Positions 29,149 through 39,350 of a stretch of DNA of 64,000 nt are shown here, one piece after another (positions within the stretch are counted from its first letter, which is position 1; every line of letters begins with the position of its first letter). This DNA is from Liquorilactobacillus ghanensis DSM 18630 (GTDB lineage: Bacteria > Bacillota > Bacilli > Lactobacillales > Lactobacillaceae). The DNA is taken from NCBI RefSeq assembly GCF_001435235.1, contig NZ_AZGB01000015.1:215223-279222 (forward strand), written 5' to 3'. The position numbers and the translations under genes are program-made. Below the pieces are notes generated by a model that had not been told where the DNA came from, did no database searches, and was given only the letters and a program-made list of their open reading frames with translations.

Positions 29149-31320
29149 ATGGGTCTTAAACAAATTGATGTTGATCAAGTCAGCTACTATGATCTGAACA
29201 ATGAAATCAATATCCCGGTTGCCGGCCAAATTCCTTTAAACAAGGATCGTGAAGCCTTAGCAGCCTTTTTAAGGGAAAACGTAACACCAAACTTATTAAC
29301 CTTTCCATCGTTGAAAGAAAAATTCAATTATTTGATTGAAAATGATTATTTGGAGTCTGAATTTATTGAAAAATATGATTTTTCATTCATTGAAAAACTC
29401 TATGATTTTTTGAAAAAGGCTGATTTTCATTTCAAAACGTTTATGGCAGCTTATAAGTTCTATGCTCAATATGCTTTGAAAACTAATGATGGCAATCATT
29501 ACTTAGAAACTTTTATCGACCGCGCAGCAGCTAATGCACTTTATTTTGCTGATGGTAATGAACAATTAGCACTTCAATTAGCCGATGAGATTATTCACCA
29601 ACGATATCAGCCGGCTACCCCCAGCTTTTTGAACGCCGGTCGCAAACGGCGTGGCGAATTAGTTTCGTGCTTTTTAATCCAAATAACCGATGATATGAAT
29701 TCGATCGGTCGCGGGATTAATTCCGCCCTACAGTTGTCACGAATCGGCGGCGGTGTCGGAATAACACTGAGCAATCTTCGAGCAGCCGGTGCCCCGATTA
29801 AAAACATTCAAAATGCTGCTTCCGGTGTAGTCCCGGTAATGAAACTTTTAGAAGACAGTTTTTCTTACTCCAATCAGCTGGGACAGCGTCAAGGAGCTGG
29901 AGTTGTTTACCTGAATGTTTTTCATCCTGACATTATCAATTTTTTAGCAGCTAAACGTGAAAACGCCGATGAAAAAGTTCGCATCAAAACGCTTTCGCTT
30001 GGTGTAATTGTTCCTGATAAATTTTATGAACTAGCTCGCAAAGATGCAGACATGTATTTATTCGATCCTTGGGGTGTTGAACGTGAATATGGGGTTCCTT
30101 TTTCCTATGTTGATATTACCAAAGAATATGATAAGTTAGTGGCTAATCCTAATATTCCCAAGAAAAAAATCAAAGCTCGCGATTTGGAAACCGAAATCAG
30201 TAAACTTCAGCAAGAATCTGGTTATCCTTATGTAATCAACATTGATACGGCTAATCGAGCAAATCCGGTTGCGGGTAAAATAATTATGAGCAACCTTTGT
30301 TCAGAAATTCTGCAAGTTCAACAGCCTTCTAAAATTAACGATCAACAAAACTATGATGTTTTAGGAACTGATATCAGCTGTAATCTTGGTTCAACTAACA
30401 TTGTTAATTTGATGGCAGCTCCTGATTTTGGACAATCAGTTGAAACAATGGTCCGAGCTTTGACTTTTGTTACTGATCATTCAAATATCGATGTTGTTCC
30501 GTCAATTCAAAAGGGCAACCACCTAGCACATACTATCGGCTTAGGCGCAATGGGGCTGCATGCTTTTCTAGCTAAGAACAAGATTCACTATGGTTCTCCG
30601 GCAGCAATTGATTTTACCAGCGTTTATTTTATGTTACTAAACTATTGGACTTTAAAAGCTTCCAATCAAATTGCTCGTGAACGCCAGGAAACTTTTGCTA
30701 ATTTTGATCAAAGCAGTTACGCTGACGGCAGTTATTTTGATAAATATCTGCAACATGATTTTGGACCGCAAACTAAACGAACCAAAGAGTTGTTTGCCGG
30801 AATCTTTATTCCGACTGCAGCCGATTGGGCTGAACTAAAAGCAGCTGTGATGCGAGATGGCTTGTACCATCAAAATCGGCTTGCTGTTGCTCCGAATGGT
30901 TCAATTTCATATATCAATGATACAACTGCCAGCCTGCATCCAATTATCAACCGGATCGAAGAACGGCAAGAAAGAAAAATTGGCAAAATTTATTATCCAG
31001 CACCGTATCTTTCTAATGATACTTTGCCATACTATCAGTCCGCTTACGATACTGATATGCGCAAGGTAATTGACACTTATGCTGCTGCACAGCAACATGT
31101 CGATCAGGGAATGAGTTTGACTTTATTCATGCGCTCTACTATTCCAACTGGGCTTTATGAATGGAAAAAAGGTCGAACAGACAAAATGACGACACGTGAT
31201 CTAAGTATTTTGCGGAATTATGCGCATGCTAAGGGAATCAAATCTGTTTATTATATACGAACATTTACTGACGACCAAACTGAAGTTGGTGCTAATGAAT
31301 GCGAAAGCTGTGTCATTTAA
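29149..31320 (+). CDS. nrdE: Class Ib ribonucleotide reductase alpha subunit NrdE
   Basis: NrdE reduces ribonucleoside diphosphates with a radical from NrdF. The ATG at 29149 gives 723 residues; a GTG four codons earlier overlaps the ribosome-binding site. Visible are PATPSFLNAGRKRRGELVSCF with a substrate cysteine, the finger-loop region containing NLCSE, and the C-terminal CESC pair reduced by NrdH. It lacks the N-terminal ATP cone, as class Ib does. Confidence 0.98.
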   Translation: MGLKQIDVDQVSYYDLNNEINIPVAGQIPLNKDREALAAFLRENVTPNLLTFPSLKEKFNYLIENDYLESEFIEKYDFSFIEKLYDFLKKADFHFKTFMAAYKFYAQYALKTNDGNHYLETFIDRAAANALYFADGNEQLALQLADEIIHQRYQPATPSFLNAGRKRRGELVSCFLIQITDDMNSIGRGINSALQLSRIGGGVGITLSNLRAAGAPIKNIQNAASGVVPVMKLLEDSFSYSNQLGQRQGAGVVYLNVFHPDIINFLAAKRENADEKVRIKTLSLGVIVPDKFYELARKDADMYLFDPWGVEREYGVPFSYVDITKEYDKLVANPNIPKKKIKARDLETEISKLQQESGYPYVINIDTANRANPVAGKIIMSNLCSEILQVQQPSKINDQQNYDVLGTDISCNLGSTNIVNLMAAPDFGQSVETMVRALTFVTDHSNIDVVPSIQKGNHLAHTIGLGAMGLHAFLAKNKIHYGSPAAIDFTSVYFMLLNYWTLKASNQIARERQETFANFDQSSYADGSYFDKYLQHDFGPQTKRTKELFAGIFIPTAADWAELKAAVMRDGLYHQNRLAVAPNGSISYINDTTASLHPIINRIEERQERKIGKIYYPAPYLSNDTLPYYQSAYDTDMRKVIDTYAAAQQHVDQGMSLTLFMRSTIPTGLYEWKKGRTDKMTTRDLSILRNYAHAKGIKSVYYIRTFTDDQTEVGANECESCVI

Positions 31321-31335
31321 GTAAGGAGCAAAAAC

Positions 31336-32319
31336 ATGACGGAAGATTTTTATCGCGCAATTAATTGGAATGAACTAGAAGATCAAATAGATAAAGCTAC
31401 TTGGGAAAAATTGACAGAACAATTCTGGCTGGACACCCGAATTCCTTTATCAAATGATCTAGCCGATTGGCGAAAAATGTCAGCTGAAGACAAACTTGTT
31501 ATTGAACATGTTTTTGGCGGATTAACATTATTAGATACTTTGCAATCACAAGATGGAATGGCTTCATTAATGCATGATATTCGAACTCAGCATGAACGGG
31601 CTGTTTTAAATAATATTCAATTTATGGAATCAGTCCATGCTAAGAGTTACTCATCAATTTTTTCGACTTTAAATACCCCTAAAGAAATCGAAGAAATATT
31701 TGCCTGGACACACAGTAATAAATATCTACAGTACAAGGCTAAAAAAATCGACGAGATTTATTTAGATGGTTCGGTCTTGCAAAAAAAAGTAGCTTCAGTT
31801 CTATTGGAAACTTTCTTATTTTATTCAGGTTTTTATACTCCACTTTATTGGTTGGGACACAATAAACTAGCCAATGTCGGTGAAATTATTAAATTAATCT
31901 TACGGGATGAATCAGTCCATGGCACTTATATCGGTTATAAGTTTCAACTAGGCTTTAACGAGTTGAGTGCAGAAAAACAAGAAGAATTAAAATCATGGAT
32001 TTACGATACGCTTTATGACCTGTATGGCAATGAAGAACATTATACCCATGAATTATACGATCAGGTTGGTTGGAGTGAAAAGGTATTGGTATTTTTACGT
32101 TACAATGCTAATAAGGCTTTGATGAATTTGGGATTAGATCCCCTCTTCCCAGATACAGCTGATGACGTTGATCCAGTTGTTATGAACGGTATCTCAACTT
32201 CAACTGCCAACCATGACTTCTTCTCACAAGTCGGTAATGGTTATCTACTAGGTGATGTTGAACCGATGACTGACAACGATTATTTAATCGGCAATCAATC
32301 CGAAGCAAAGAAACAATAA
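31336..32319 (+). CDS. nrdF: Class Ib ribonucleotide reductase beta subunit NrdF
   Basis: NrdF holds the dimetal-tyrosyl radical cofactor. The 327-residue protein has ESVHAKSYSSIF (metal ligands and radical Tyr), ETFLFYSGFYTPLY, and RDESVHG (metal ligands). It is 15 bp after nrdE with an AAGGAG site. No nrdI for cofactor activation lies in the cluster. Confidence 0.97.
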   Translation: MTEDFYRAINWNELEDQIDKATWEKLTEQFWLDTRIPLSNDLADWRKMSAEDKLVIEHVFGGLTLLDTLQSQDGMASLMHDIRTQHERAVLNNIQFMESVHAKSYSSIFSTLNTPKEIEEIFAWTHSNKYLQYKAKKIDEIYLDGSVLQKKVASVLLETFLFYSGFYTPLYWLGHNKLANVGEIIKLILRDESVHGTYIGYKFQLGFNELSAEKQEELKSWIYDTLYDLYGNEEHYTHELYDQVGWSEKVLVFLRYNANKALMNLGLDPLFPDTADDVDPVVMNGISTSTANHDFFSQVGNGYLLGDVEPMTDNDYLIGNQSEAKKQ

Positions 32320-32335
32320 CCAGTCCGTTTTAAGC

Positions 32336-32377
32336 AAAAAGGCAATTTTCAGAAACTATCTGAAAGTTGCCTTTTTT
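32336..32377. terminator. Bidirectional terminator between nrdF and mprF
   Basis: AAAAAGGCAATTTTCAG pairs with CTGAAAGTTGCCTTTTTT across seven bases; it can serve both convergent units. Confidence 0.9.
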
Positions 32378-32406
32378 AATTGCAATAATTACCAATTTTT
32401 CACCAT

Positions 32407-35022
32407 TTAATGCTGCTTATCAGCCGGATTGACATTTAACCAACGACTTAAAGCTGCCGGAAGTGGCACTGTCGGTCGTTTAACAATCTGTTGATGACGA
32501 TTAATCACACTCGTTAATTGCAGCATAGTAACCAAGATTGAACTGCGTCGACGATATGCTGTATACTTTGATCGCCAATCAGTTACGTACTTATTTTTAT
32601 ACGAGCGTAATCCCTGAAAGCCATAGAAATGCGAACCATACTCATATAACAAATGAGCTGCTTTTTCTTCCAAAAAACTATACTTAGAATAACCAACATT
32701 AGCCAATGGGGCCATCCCTAAGTTAAAGTAATGATATCCTTTAGCTTGGCCATATTCAAATAATTTGATAAAAATCATATCCATTGCACCATCTGCAATT
32801 TCTTTGCCATAACGCATCAAATCAACAGACAGGATTTCCTGATTAACCGGCATTAAATTAGCAAAGGCTACTATGGTTTCTTTACTATCCTGGACAACTG
32901 CAATTGGAGCTCGCTGCAAATAATCTTCATCGAAAAATCCCATTGAAAATCCTTTTTCCAATTGTCCAGCTAACCACTCATCTGAAATATTATGCAATTG
33001 TTTTAATTGTGCTGCTGAAAAAGGTGGCTGCAAAATTTCAAAGGTATAACCATTACGCGCCAATTTGTTCATTAAAGCCCGCTGTCCCCGTTGCTTTTTA
33101 CCGCTCAAAGTGAAATTGGTAATATCAACTAAACCTTCCTCACCCATTTTAATAAAATCAAAACCCAATTCATGTAACAACAATGTTAATTCTGAATTAA
33201 TCTCATAAAATACTAATTGACAATTTTCCAAATCAGCTAAGCGCAATAATTGACTAACCGCTTCATTTAAATATTTTCGATTTCCGACCGGTTCACCCAT
33301 AACAATTAACTTGTTTGCCTTGTGACGATACATCAAAAAGAGTTGATCTTCACCTTCAGCTTGATAAAAAAACAGACACTTATCTTTAAGATAAGCTAAA
33401 TGACTAGTTTCATTACCACCAAATTTTTCAATAACTTTCTTTGCTCGATCCAAGTTGGGGAGTTCATCAATTGAACTCATTCCAAAGTTTGACAAATAAT
33501 TAAACGTCAACCACAAAATTCCGGCAGCTAACAATAACCCGATAAAGCCAGAAAACCAGGTCCGCTCTGAAGGAAAGATTAAAATTGCCGGGATATGATG
33601 ATGCAAAATATAATGCGGTGAATTAATTGCTCCGATAATTGCATATAAAATTGCAATTATTGCAAAAAAACTACCATCCAAAAATAATTTTTCACTTGAA
33701 TAAACAAATCTTTGCCGATAAAGCTCTTTACGCGAAAAAATAACCAGAATCAAAACCAAACTTAGGAATGTCAACACACCCCAAGAAAAGCCATAACGAA
33801 CTGTATCAATCATCCCTAATATCAAAAAGATAATCGTTGGCCAATAAGCCCGCTTAATCCTTGCTTCGATTCCCCGTGCTAAGCCAAACAGCATAAAGCC
33901 ACATAAAACACTGGTTAATTGACTAACAAAGAAAAGTGTATAAGGATAAAATCTGATTAAAATATTATTGTTGAAAGCAAAATTAGGTACCATTGCATCC
34001 AGTAAAATTAAGATACCAGAACTATAAAGCAACAACGTCAAGATTCCATGAGCTGCTTTGTGCATAATTGAGCTTGGTAATCCGTCTAAATACTCGTTGA
34101 TTTTGCTTCCCAAAGAATGAATAAAAAAGATTACCCCTAAGGTAAATGGCAAAATATAGTAAAAAATACGATAAAATAACAACCAAACTGCGGTCGTGGC
34201 GCTAGGCACTCCCAATGTTTCAAGTCCAATCAGCATAAAAACATCAAATGAACCTAGTCCGCCAGGAACTAAAGAGATGATGCCTAAAATCGAAGAAGCA
34301 ATGTATAACATAAAGACTTCAGGCAGCTTTTGGTTCACTCCCAATAACCAACCAATTAACACAAAAAACAAACTAACTGACAACCACTCCATAGCTGAAC
34401 CAGCGATCAACAAAGTTTCTTGTTTGGTATTTAAATCACGAAATACGCCATGATTTTTTTTCAAAGTAAATATCAGTACCAGTGGAAAATACAATCCGCC
34501 ACCAACCAACCAGATCAGGTATTGCGAAAATCCGGTCTTGATCAAACCGCAACCGATTGCAAATAAAGCCAGCCAACAGCACAAAGATAAACCTGATAAC
34601 AAGAAAATTGCAATTTTAGAAAGTGCCGCAATAATCTGGCTCTTAGTTGCTTTTTTGCTGTAAAAATTAGCTCGCAAAGTTGCTCCAATTAAGCCACCAA
34701 ATCCCAACAAATTAGTAAAAGTATTTGTGATCCAACCGCTTTTTAAAAGATACTTCCATGAAAACTTACCTGGAACAAAGCTGACCATCACTACATCATA
34801 GATTAACATTGGTGTAACCGCTAAAAAACCGACAACTAACATAATACCAATTGACACTGGATTAGTTGTCATTAAATCATGAGAAATTTCAGTCCATGAC
34901 ATTTGTTTGGCAATTCGACCAAATTCAAAAAAAACAAAAATCAAAACCGATAAGACGAAAATTAATTTAAAAATCAACATTCGTTTTTCTACCCAATTAA
35001 CTATTTTTTTAATTTCATTCAC
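32407..35022 (-). CDS. mprF: Phosphatidylglycerol lysyltransferase and flippase MprF
   Basis: MprF attaches amino acids, usually lysine from Lys-tRNA, to phosphatidylglycerol and flips the product, lowering surface charge and susceptibility to cationic peptides. The 871-residue protein has about fourteen membrane segments (to about residue 510) and a C-terminal cytosolic DUF2156 domain with FLMYRHKANKLIVMGEPVG, VDLMRYGKEI and GMAPLANVGYSKYSF. It starts with GTG after GGCGG. The transferred amino acid is inferred. Confidence 0.95.
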   Translation of the reverse strand: MNEIKKIVNWVEKRMLIFKLIFVLSVLIFVFFEFGRIAKQMSWTEISHDLMTTNPVSIGIMLVVGFLAVTPMLIYDVVMVSFVPGKFSWKYLLKSGWITNTFTNLLGFGGLIGATLRANFYSKKATKSQIIAALSKIAIFLLSGLSLCCWLALFAIGCGLIKTGFSQYLIWLVGGGLYFPLVLIFTLKKNHGVFRDLNTKQETLLIAGSAMEWLSVSLFFVLIGWLLGVNQKLPEVFMLYIASSILGIISLVPGGLGSFDVFMLIGLETLGVPSATTAVWLLFYRIFYYILPFTLGVIFFIHSLGSKINEYLDGLPSSIMHKAAHGILTLLLYSSGILILLDAMVPNFAFNNNILIRFYPYTLFFVSQLTSVLCGFMLFGLARGIEARIKRAYWPTIIFLILGMIDTVRYGFSWGVLTFLSLVLILVIFSRKELYRQRFVYSSEKLFLDGSFFAIIAILYAIIGAINSPHYILHHHIPAILIFPSERTWFSGFIGLLLAAGILWLTFNYLSNFGMSSIDELPNLDRAKKVIEKFGGNETSHLAYLKDKCLFFYQAEGEDQLFLMYRHKANKLIVMGEPVGNRKYLNEAVSQLLRLADLENCQLVFYEINSELTLLLHELGFDFIKMGEEGLVDITNFTLSGKKQRGQRALMNKLARNGYTFEILQPPFSAAQLKQLHNISDEWLAGQLEKGFSMGFFDEDYLQRAPIAVVQDSKETIVAFANLMPVNQEILSVDLMRYGKEIADGAMDMIFIKLFEYGQAKGYHYFNLGMAPLANVGYSKYSFLEEKAAHLLYEYGSHFYGFQGLRSYKNKYVTDWRSKYTAYRRRSSILVTMLQLTSVINRHQQIVKRPTVPLPAALSRWLNVNPADKQH

Positions 35023-35114
35023 TGTTTAAAACCGCCTTGTTTATTCCTTGTCTTTTATTATCCACAATCTTAAACAAATCAGCAATCTTTTCACATAAAT
35101 TTAATAAAAGTCTT

Positions 35115-35149
35115 GAAAAAAAAAGAACCAACAATAAAATGTCGGTTCC
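35115..35149 (-). terminator. Terminator of rplJ-rplL
   Basis: GAACCGACA pairs with TGTTGGTTC and is followed by a run of eight T on the minus strand, just after rplL. Confidence 0.9.
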
Positions 35150-35178
35150 GTAAAGTTACACTTTTAAAAACAAATTGA

Positions 35179-35547
35179 CTATTTAAGAGTTACAACTCCG
35201 CCAACTGCTTCAAGTTTAGCTTTAATATCTTCAGCTTCATCCTTAGAAGCACCTTCTTTAACGATTGAAGGTACATTATCAACTAAGCCCTTTGAATCCT
35301 TCAAGCCAAGTCCAGTAATCTCACGAATTACTTTAATTGCCTTGATCTTCTGATCGCCTGATTCAGTTAATTCAACATCAAATGAATCTTTTTCAGCTTC
35401 AGCAGCGCCAGCACCGGCACCAGCTGCTGCAACAGGAGCTGCTGCAGATACACCGAATTCATCTTCAATAGCTTTTACTAAGTCGTTTAATTCAAGAATG
35501 CTGGCTTCTTTCAAATCAGCAATGATTTTATCTTTATCTAATGCCAT
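35179..35547 (-). CDS. rplL: 50S ribosomal protein L7/L12
   Basis: L7/L12 forms the flexible stalk that recruits translation factors. The ATG at 35547 follows GGAGG and gives 122 residues with an N-terminal dimer domain, an Ala/Gly hinge ([15 protein letters not shown]) and the factor-binding domain ([14 protein letters not shown]). Second gene of rplJ-rplL. Confidence 0.99.
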   Translation of the reverse strand: MALDKDKIIADLKEASILELNDLVKAIEDEFGVSAAAPVAAAGAGAGAAEAEKDSFDVELTESGDQKIKAIKVIREITGLGLKDSKGLVDNVPSIVKEGASKDEAEDIKAKLEAVGGVVTLK

Positions 35548-35596
35548 TTTTGTTTCCTCCATTTTGGTTAATCTATGTTGTTAAAAATAATTAAAA

Positions 35597-36103
35597 TTAA
35601 GCAGCGTCTTCGTCGTTTTTACTATCAGCAACAGCTTTAACTGCATAAGCAAAGTTGCGAACTGGTGCCTGCAATACTGAAAGCAACATTGACAACATAC
35701 CTTCGCGGTTTGGCAGTTTGGAAATAGCTTCGACTTGTTCCAACGAAGCAACTTTGCCTTCGATAATACCACCTTTAATTTCAAGGGCGTCAATATCTTT
35801 AGCAAATTTTGCTAAAATTCTAGCTGGTGCAACAACGTCGTCATTTGAAAATGCCACTGCGGTCGGGCCAGAAAAAGTATCATCAAGACCTTCGTAACCA
35901 GCCTTATCAGCTGCGCGTTTCAAATAAGTATTCTTAATAACACGCAATTCCACGCCAGCATCACGTAATTCCTTACGTAATTCAGTTACTTCTTCAACTG
36001 TAACTCCACGATAATTAACTACGACACAAGAAGTAGCATTATTAAATTTTTCAGTAACTTCATCAACAATCGCTGCTTTCTTAGCAATAATTTCTTTACT
36101 CAT
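35597..36103 (-). CDS. rplJ: 50S ribosomal protein L10
   Basis: L10 anchors the stalk dimers and, with L12, represses its own mRNA. The ATG at 36103 follows AGGAGGTG and gives 168 residues. [21 protein letters not shown] and [10 protein letters not shown] are family marks. The leader upstream carries the L10 binding structure. Confidence 0.98.
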   Translation of the reverse strand: MSKEIIAKKAAIVDEVTEKFNNATSCVVVNYRGVTVEEVTELRKELRDAGVELRVIKNTYLKRAADKAGYEGLDDTFSGPTAVAFSNDDVVAPARILAKFAKDIDALEIKGGIIEGKVASLEQVEAISKLPNREGMLSMLLSVLQAPVRNFAYAVKAVADSKNDEDAA

Positions 36104-36151
36104 GAATTTCACCTCCTATTATTAAAAATAATCGGTCTGACTTTCCCATAT

Positions 36152-36265
36152 AAAAATCCCTATGCCTACCTAGACACAGAGACTATTTTCCCAAGTAAAT
36201 AATTAATTATTACTCCTCGGCAGGTACTGGATTAAGGCTTGCGCCACCTGAGTCTTAGGTAGAGT
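36152..36265 (-). promoter_or_regulatory. L10 leader with attenuator, upstream of rplJ-rplL
   Basis: The minus strand has ACCTAAGACTCAGGTGGCGCAAGCCTTAAT and CCTGCCGAGG, the Firmicute L10-leader signature (about 36205-36265). Downstream a hairpin TCTCTGTGTC/GGCATAGGGA (36157-36182) ends in TTTTT, a terminator that L10(L12)4 binding would favour. Confidence 0.88.
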
Positions 36266-36338
36266 CATAAAAAAATTGACCTTAACAAGGATATCATATA
36301 ACCAAGCCAAAGTCAATCATCATTCAAATTAATAATTT

Positions 36339-37028
36339 TTAAAGTGCATTACTATCAAGTGTAACACTTGGTCCAAAGGTTGAAGCAAGTGAAACATGCT
36401 TGATATATTGTCCCTTAACTGAAGCTGGACGTGATTTAGCAATAATGCTTTGAATAGCATTAAAGTTAGCAGTTAAGTCGTCAACACTGAAAGATACCTT
36501 ACCCAGTGGAACATGTACATTACCAGCTTTATCCGTCCGATAAGTAACCTTACCAGCTTTGGATTCACTAACAGCTTTAGTAACGTCCATTGTAACTGTG
36601 CCAGTCTTCGGGTTAGGCATCAAGCCTTTCGGTCCTAATACACGACCCAAACGGCCTACTTTAGCCATCATATCAGGTGTTGCAATTGCAACATCAAAAT
36701 CAAGCCAGCCATCTTGAATGCGTTGAACTAAATCGTCATCACCAACTACATCAGCACCAGCTTCGGTTGCTTCCTTAGCTTTAGCACCTCTAGCGAAGAC
36801 AACAACTTTTTGTTCTTTGCCGGTACCGCTTGGCATAACAACCGCGCCACGTAACTGCTGATCTGCTTGTTTTGTATCCAAGTTCAGATTATACGCAACT
36901 TCTACAGTAGCATCAAAATTAGCAAAATCAATTTTCTTTACTAATTCCAGAGCTTCTGCAACATTATATAATTTACCTTCCTCGACCTGTTTAACAGCTT
37001 CGAGATATTTCTTACCTTTTTTAGCCAT
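36339..37028 (-). CDS. rplA: 50S ribosomal protein L1
   Basis: L1 forms the mobile stalk at the E-site and in many bacteria represses the L11-L1 mRNA. The ATG at 37028 follows AGGAGG and gives 229 residues. [17 protein letters not shown] and [18 protein letters not shown] are characteristic. It follows rplK by about 100 bp with an L1-type motif between. Confidence 0.99.
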   Translation of the reverse strand: MAKKGKKYLEAVKQVEEGKLYNVAEALELVKKIDFANFDATVEVAYNLNLDTKQADQQLRGAVVMPSGTGKEQKVVVFARGAKAKEATEAGADVVGDDDLVQRIQDGWLDFDVAIATPDMMAKVGRLGRVLGPKGLMPNPKTGTVTMDVTKAVSESKAGKVTYRTDKAGNVHVPLGKVSFSVDDLTANFNAIQSIIAKSRPASVKGQYIKHVSLASTFGPSVTLDSNAL

Positions 37029-37129
37029 TGGTTTATTTCCTCCTTGCAATTGTGGTGTAACGGATATACCTCCCACTTGACGCAGCTGCTTTCACAGCGC
37101 GTCCGACTGAGAAGCAGGACCGTAGAAAA
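37029..37129 (-). promoter_or_regulatory. rplK-rplA spacer with GTGGGAGG motif
   Basis: GTGGGAGG (minus strand, 37069-37076) recurs upstream of rplK and here follows a hairpin region (CTGCTTCTCAG...). It may be a target for L1, whose rRNA site has a similar loop; this is inference. Confidence 0.45.
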
Positions 37130-37555
37130 CTAATCTTCTACAACAAAGCCCATGCTTCGTGCAGTACCTTCAACCATGCGCATTGCAGCTTCAACATCTG
37201 CAGCGTTTAGATCTTGCATTTTTGTTTCTGCGATTTCCTTAACCTGATCTTTGGTTACTTTTGCAACCTTCTTGGTATTCGGTTCGCCAGAACCATGTTC
37301 AACACCAGCAGCTTTTTTCAATAAAACTGCAGCTGGTGGAGTTTTGGTTACAAAATCAAATGACCGATCTTCATAAACACTAATTACAACTGGAATAATC
37401 ATCCCTGCTTGATCAGCAGTCCGTGCATTAAATTCCTTAGTGAATCCCATAATATTGATTCCAGCTTGTCCTAAAGCTGGTCCAACTGGGGGAGCTGGTG
37501 TCGCTTTACCAGCAGGAATCTGTAACTTAACAACGTTAACAACTTTTTTAGCCAC
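37130..37555 (-). CDS. rplK: 50S ribosomal protein L11
   Basis: L11 binds the GTPase centre of 23S rRNA and is needed for the stringent response. The GTG start at 37555 follows AAGGAGG, giving 141 residues. [20 protein letters not shown] and the [15 protein letters not shown] segment are standard. First gene of rplK-rplA. Confidence 0.99.
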   Translation of the reverse strand: MAKKVVNVVKLQIPAGKATPAPPVGPALGQAGINIMGFTKEFNARTADQAGMIIPVVISVYEDRSFDFVTKTPPAAVLLKKAAGVEHGSGEPNTKKVAKVTKDQVKEIAETKMQDLNAADVEAAMRMVEGTARSMGFVVED

Positions 37556-37559
37556 GGTA

Positions 37560-37640
37560 CATACCTCCTTAAAGTCCGTGCGTGGTACGGATGGCTATTT
37601 ATATTTAGCCTCCCACATGCATGTAAAACATACTTAAATA
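37560..37640 (-). promoter_or_regulatory. rplK leader with GTGGGAGG motif and hairpin
   Basis: GTGGGAGG (minus strand, 37608-37615) and a hairpin GTCCGTGC/GTGGTACGGA (about 37573-37590) lie just before the rplK ribosome-binding site. The motif repeats in the rplA leader. Confidence 0.45.
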
Positions 37641-37670
37641 GTATATCATCTAATTAAAATAAATACAACA

Positions 37671-38222
37671 CTAAGCTAATTTATCAACCTGATCATAATT
37701 CAATTCAGTCGCTGTTTCTCGACCAAACATATCAATATTAACTCGTAATTTCATTTTTTCTTGATCGATTTCAATTACTTTGCCAACTAATCCAGCAAAA
37801 GCACCTTCAACAATTGTCACTGATTCTCCAACTGAAATATCAAAATCAACATGGCGTGAGCTCATACCCAATCGACGTAAAATCAACTCAACTTCTTCGT
37901 CAAGTAATGGTGCCGGCTTACTCCCAGCTCCATGTGAACCAACAAAACCAGTTACTCCTGGAGTATTCCGGGCAACATACCACGATTGATCACTCATTAC
38001 CATTTCGACTAAAACATAACCAGGAAAAGTTTTTTTACTTTCAACTTTATCTTTCCCAGTCTTAGTTGTTTCATGTTCTTCTTCTTCCGGAACAACTACA
38101 CGAAAAATATAATCTTTCATACCCATCGATTGAGCTCGAGATTCTAAGTTTGCTTTTACTTTATTTTCATAACCAGAATAAGTATGCAGTACATACCATC
38201 TTTTTTCCAATGTTTCTGCCAT
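37671..38222 (-). CDS. nusG: Transcription antitermination factor NusG
   Basis: NusG binds RNA polymerase and links it to Rho or the ribosome. The 183-residue protein has the NGN domain (WYVLHTYSGYENKVK, about 8-22; FPGYVLVEMVM) and the KOW domain with VTIVEGAFAGLVGKV. It is 105 bp after secE. Confidence 0.98.
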   Translation of the reverse strand: MAETLEKRWYVLHTYSGYENKVKANLESRAQSMGMKDYIFRVVVPEEEEHETTKTGKDKVESKKTFPGYVLVEMVMSDQSWYVARNTPGVTGFVGSHGAGSKPAPLLDEEVELILRRLGMSSRHVDFDISVGESVTIVEGAFAGLVGKVIEIDQEKMKLRVNIDMFGRETATELNYDQVDKLA

Positions 38223-38327
38223 TTTCAGACCTCCTTAAGAGTAAAATAAAAAAACCTCGCATAAACGAAGTTTCTCTGCTATTGATAGTATAGCATAAAC
38301 TTAACCAGATTTTTAACTTTAAATCTA

Positions 38328-38495
38328 CTAAATCAAAAAATTAATTGCCCATTGAACTGCAAAATCAACGATTGCAAAAAAAACTGCAAACAAAATCGAA
38401 GTCATAATGACAGTTGAAGTATCACTTAATGCTTCTTTTCTAGTTGGCCAAGTCGTTTCCTTCATTGCCTTAATTACACTTCTGCAAAATTTCAA
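38328..38495 (-). CDS. secE: Preprotein translocase subunit SecE
   Basis: SecE is the essential small clamp of the SecYEG channel. The TTG start at 38495, after GAGGAGG, gives 55 residues: a cytosolic helix with MKETTWPTRKEALSD, the family mark, and one membrane segment (about 30-52). It is too short and starts with TTG, so it is easily missed. It lies between rpmG and nusG, the standard place. Confidence 0.95.
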   Translation of the reverse strand: MKFCRSVIKAMKETTWPTRKEALSDTSTVIMTSILFAVFFAIVDFAVQWAINFLI

Positions 38496-38607
38496 CTTTA
38501 GTTCCTCCTCGGATTAGTAAACTGCCGTTGTCACAACTTATTAGTAAACATATCTTTTATACTGAAATAACAACTTTTAATCAATAATATAGTTAGCATG
38601 ATTTCAA

Positions 38608-38757
38608 CTAACGGGTTTCTTGATGAAGTGTATGCCGGTTACAGTGTTTACAGAACTTTTTTACCTGCAAACGTTCAACCCGATTGGGATTAGCAGTAAT
38701 CGTGTAATTACGCGACCCGCATTCCGAACACGCTAACGCCATTTTCTTTTGTGCCAT
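38608..38757 (-). CDS. rpmG: 50S ribosomal protein L33
   Basis: L33 is a small zinc-ribbon ribosomal protein. The ATG at 38757 follows AAGGAG and gives 49 residues with CSECGSRNY and CKHCNRHT, so it is the zinc-binding form (C+). Confidence 0.96.
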   Translation of the reverse strand: MAQKKMALACSECGSRNYTITANPNRVERLQVKKFCKHCNRHTLHQETR

Positions 38758-38812
38758 AATAATTCTCCTTAATATTAACCAGTGCAACTTTAGCATGTCA
38801 ACAAAACAATTG

Positions 38813-39349
38813 TCAATTTTTAAAATCTTTTTTTTCTAATTGCTGTCGTAGGGCATCCAATTTTTGCAACTGTTGTTTATTCCATGGTACCCGCCGAACA
38901 CTGGCCTCATCCTGATACTTTCGTGATTGACTTCTAACTTCTTGATCAGCCCGTTTAATGTCACGTTCAAGCTCCCAAGCCGGAATTCGCATAGCTCCTT
39001 GTGAGAAAATCGTCCATTGTTCCGCTTGATCACTAGTCGCAACCGTTACTAATGTCAGTGGCGATTGCAATTGCTTAGTCAATGCTTCAATATAAGAATC
39101 TGCCGTTTGTTCTTCAGCCGTCCAAACTACTTCTAAACCCGTCTGCTGATAATTTTGAGCAAGTCCCGGAACATACATTGCATCAAAGACAACGATAATA
39201 TGATAATTTCGCTGTCGCCGATAGTTCGCCAAAATATGCAACAACTGATCGCGCGCATCCTCCAACCGGTCAGCTTGCTTTAATTTATTCAATTTAGGCC
39301 AATTACCGATCATATTATATGCATCGACAATCAAAATGTTACGTTTCAT
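38813..39349 (-). CDS. rae1: NYN-domain endoribonuclease YacP/Rae1
   Basis: Rae1 cleaves mRNA in the ribosomal A site in Bacillus. The 178-residue protein starts with [14 protein letters not shown] and has [10 protein letters not shown] and [16 protein letters not shown], the acidic residues of the active site. It is one base after the rlmB stop region and ends 56 bp before rpmG. In Bacillus sigH lies between; it is absent here. Confidence 0.93.
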   Translation of the reverse strand: MKRNILIVDAYNMIGNWPKLNKLKQADRLEDARDQLLHILANYRRQRNYHIIVVFDAMYVPGLAQNYQQTGLEVVWTAEEQTADSYIEALTKQLQSPLTLVTVATSDQAEQWTIFSQGAMRIPAWELERDIKRADQEVRSQSRKYQDEASVRRVPWNKQQLQKLDALRQQLEKKDFKN

Positions 39350-39350
39350 T

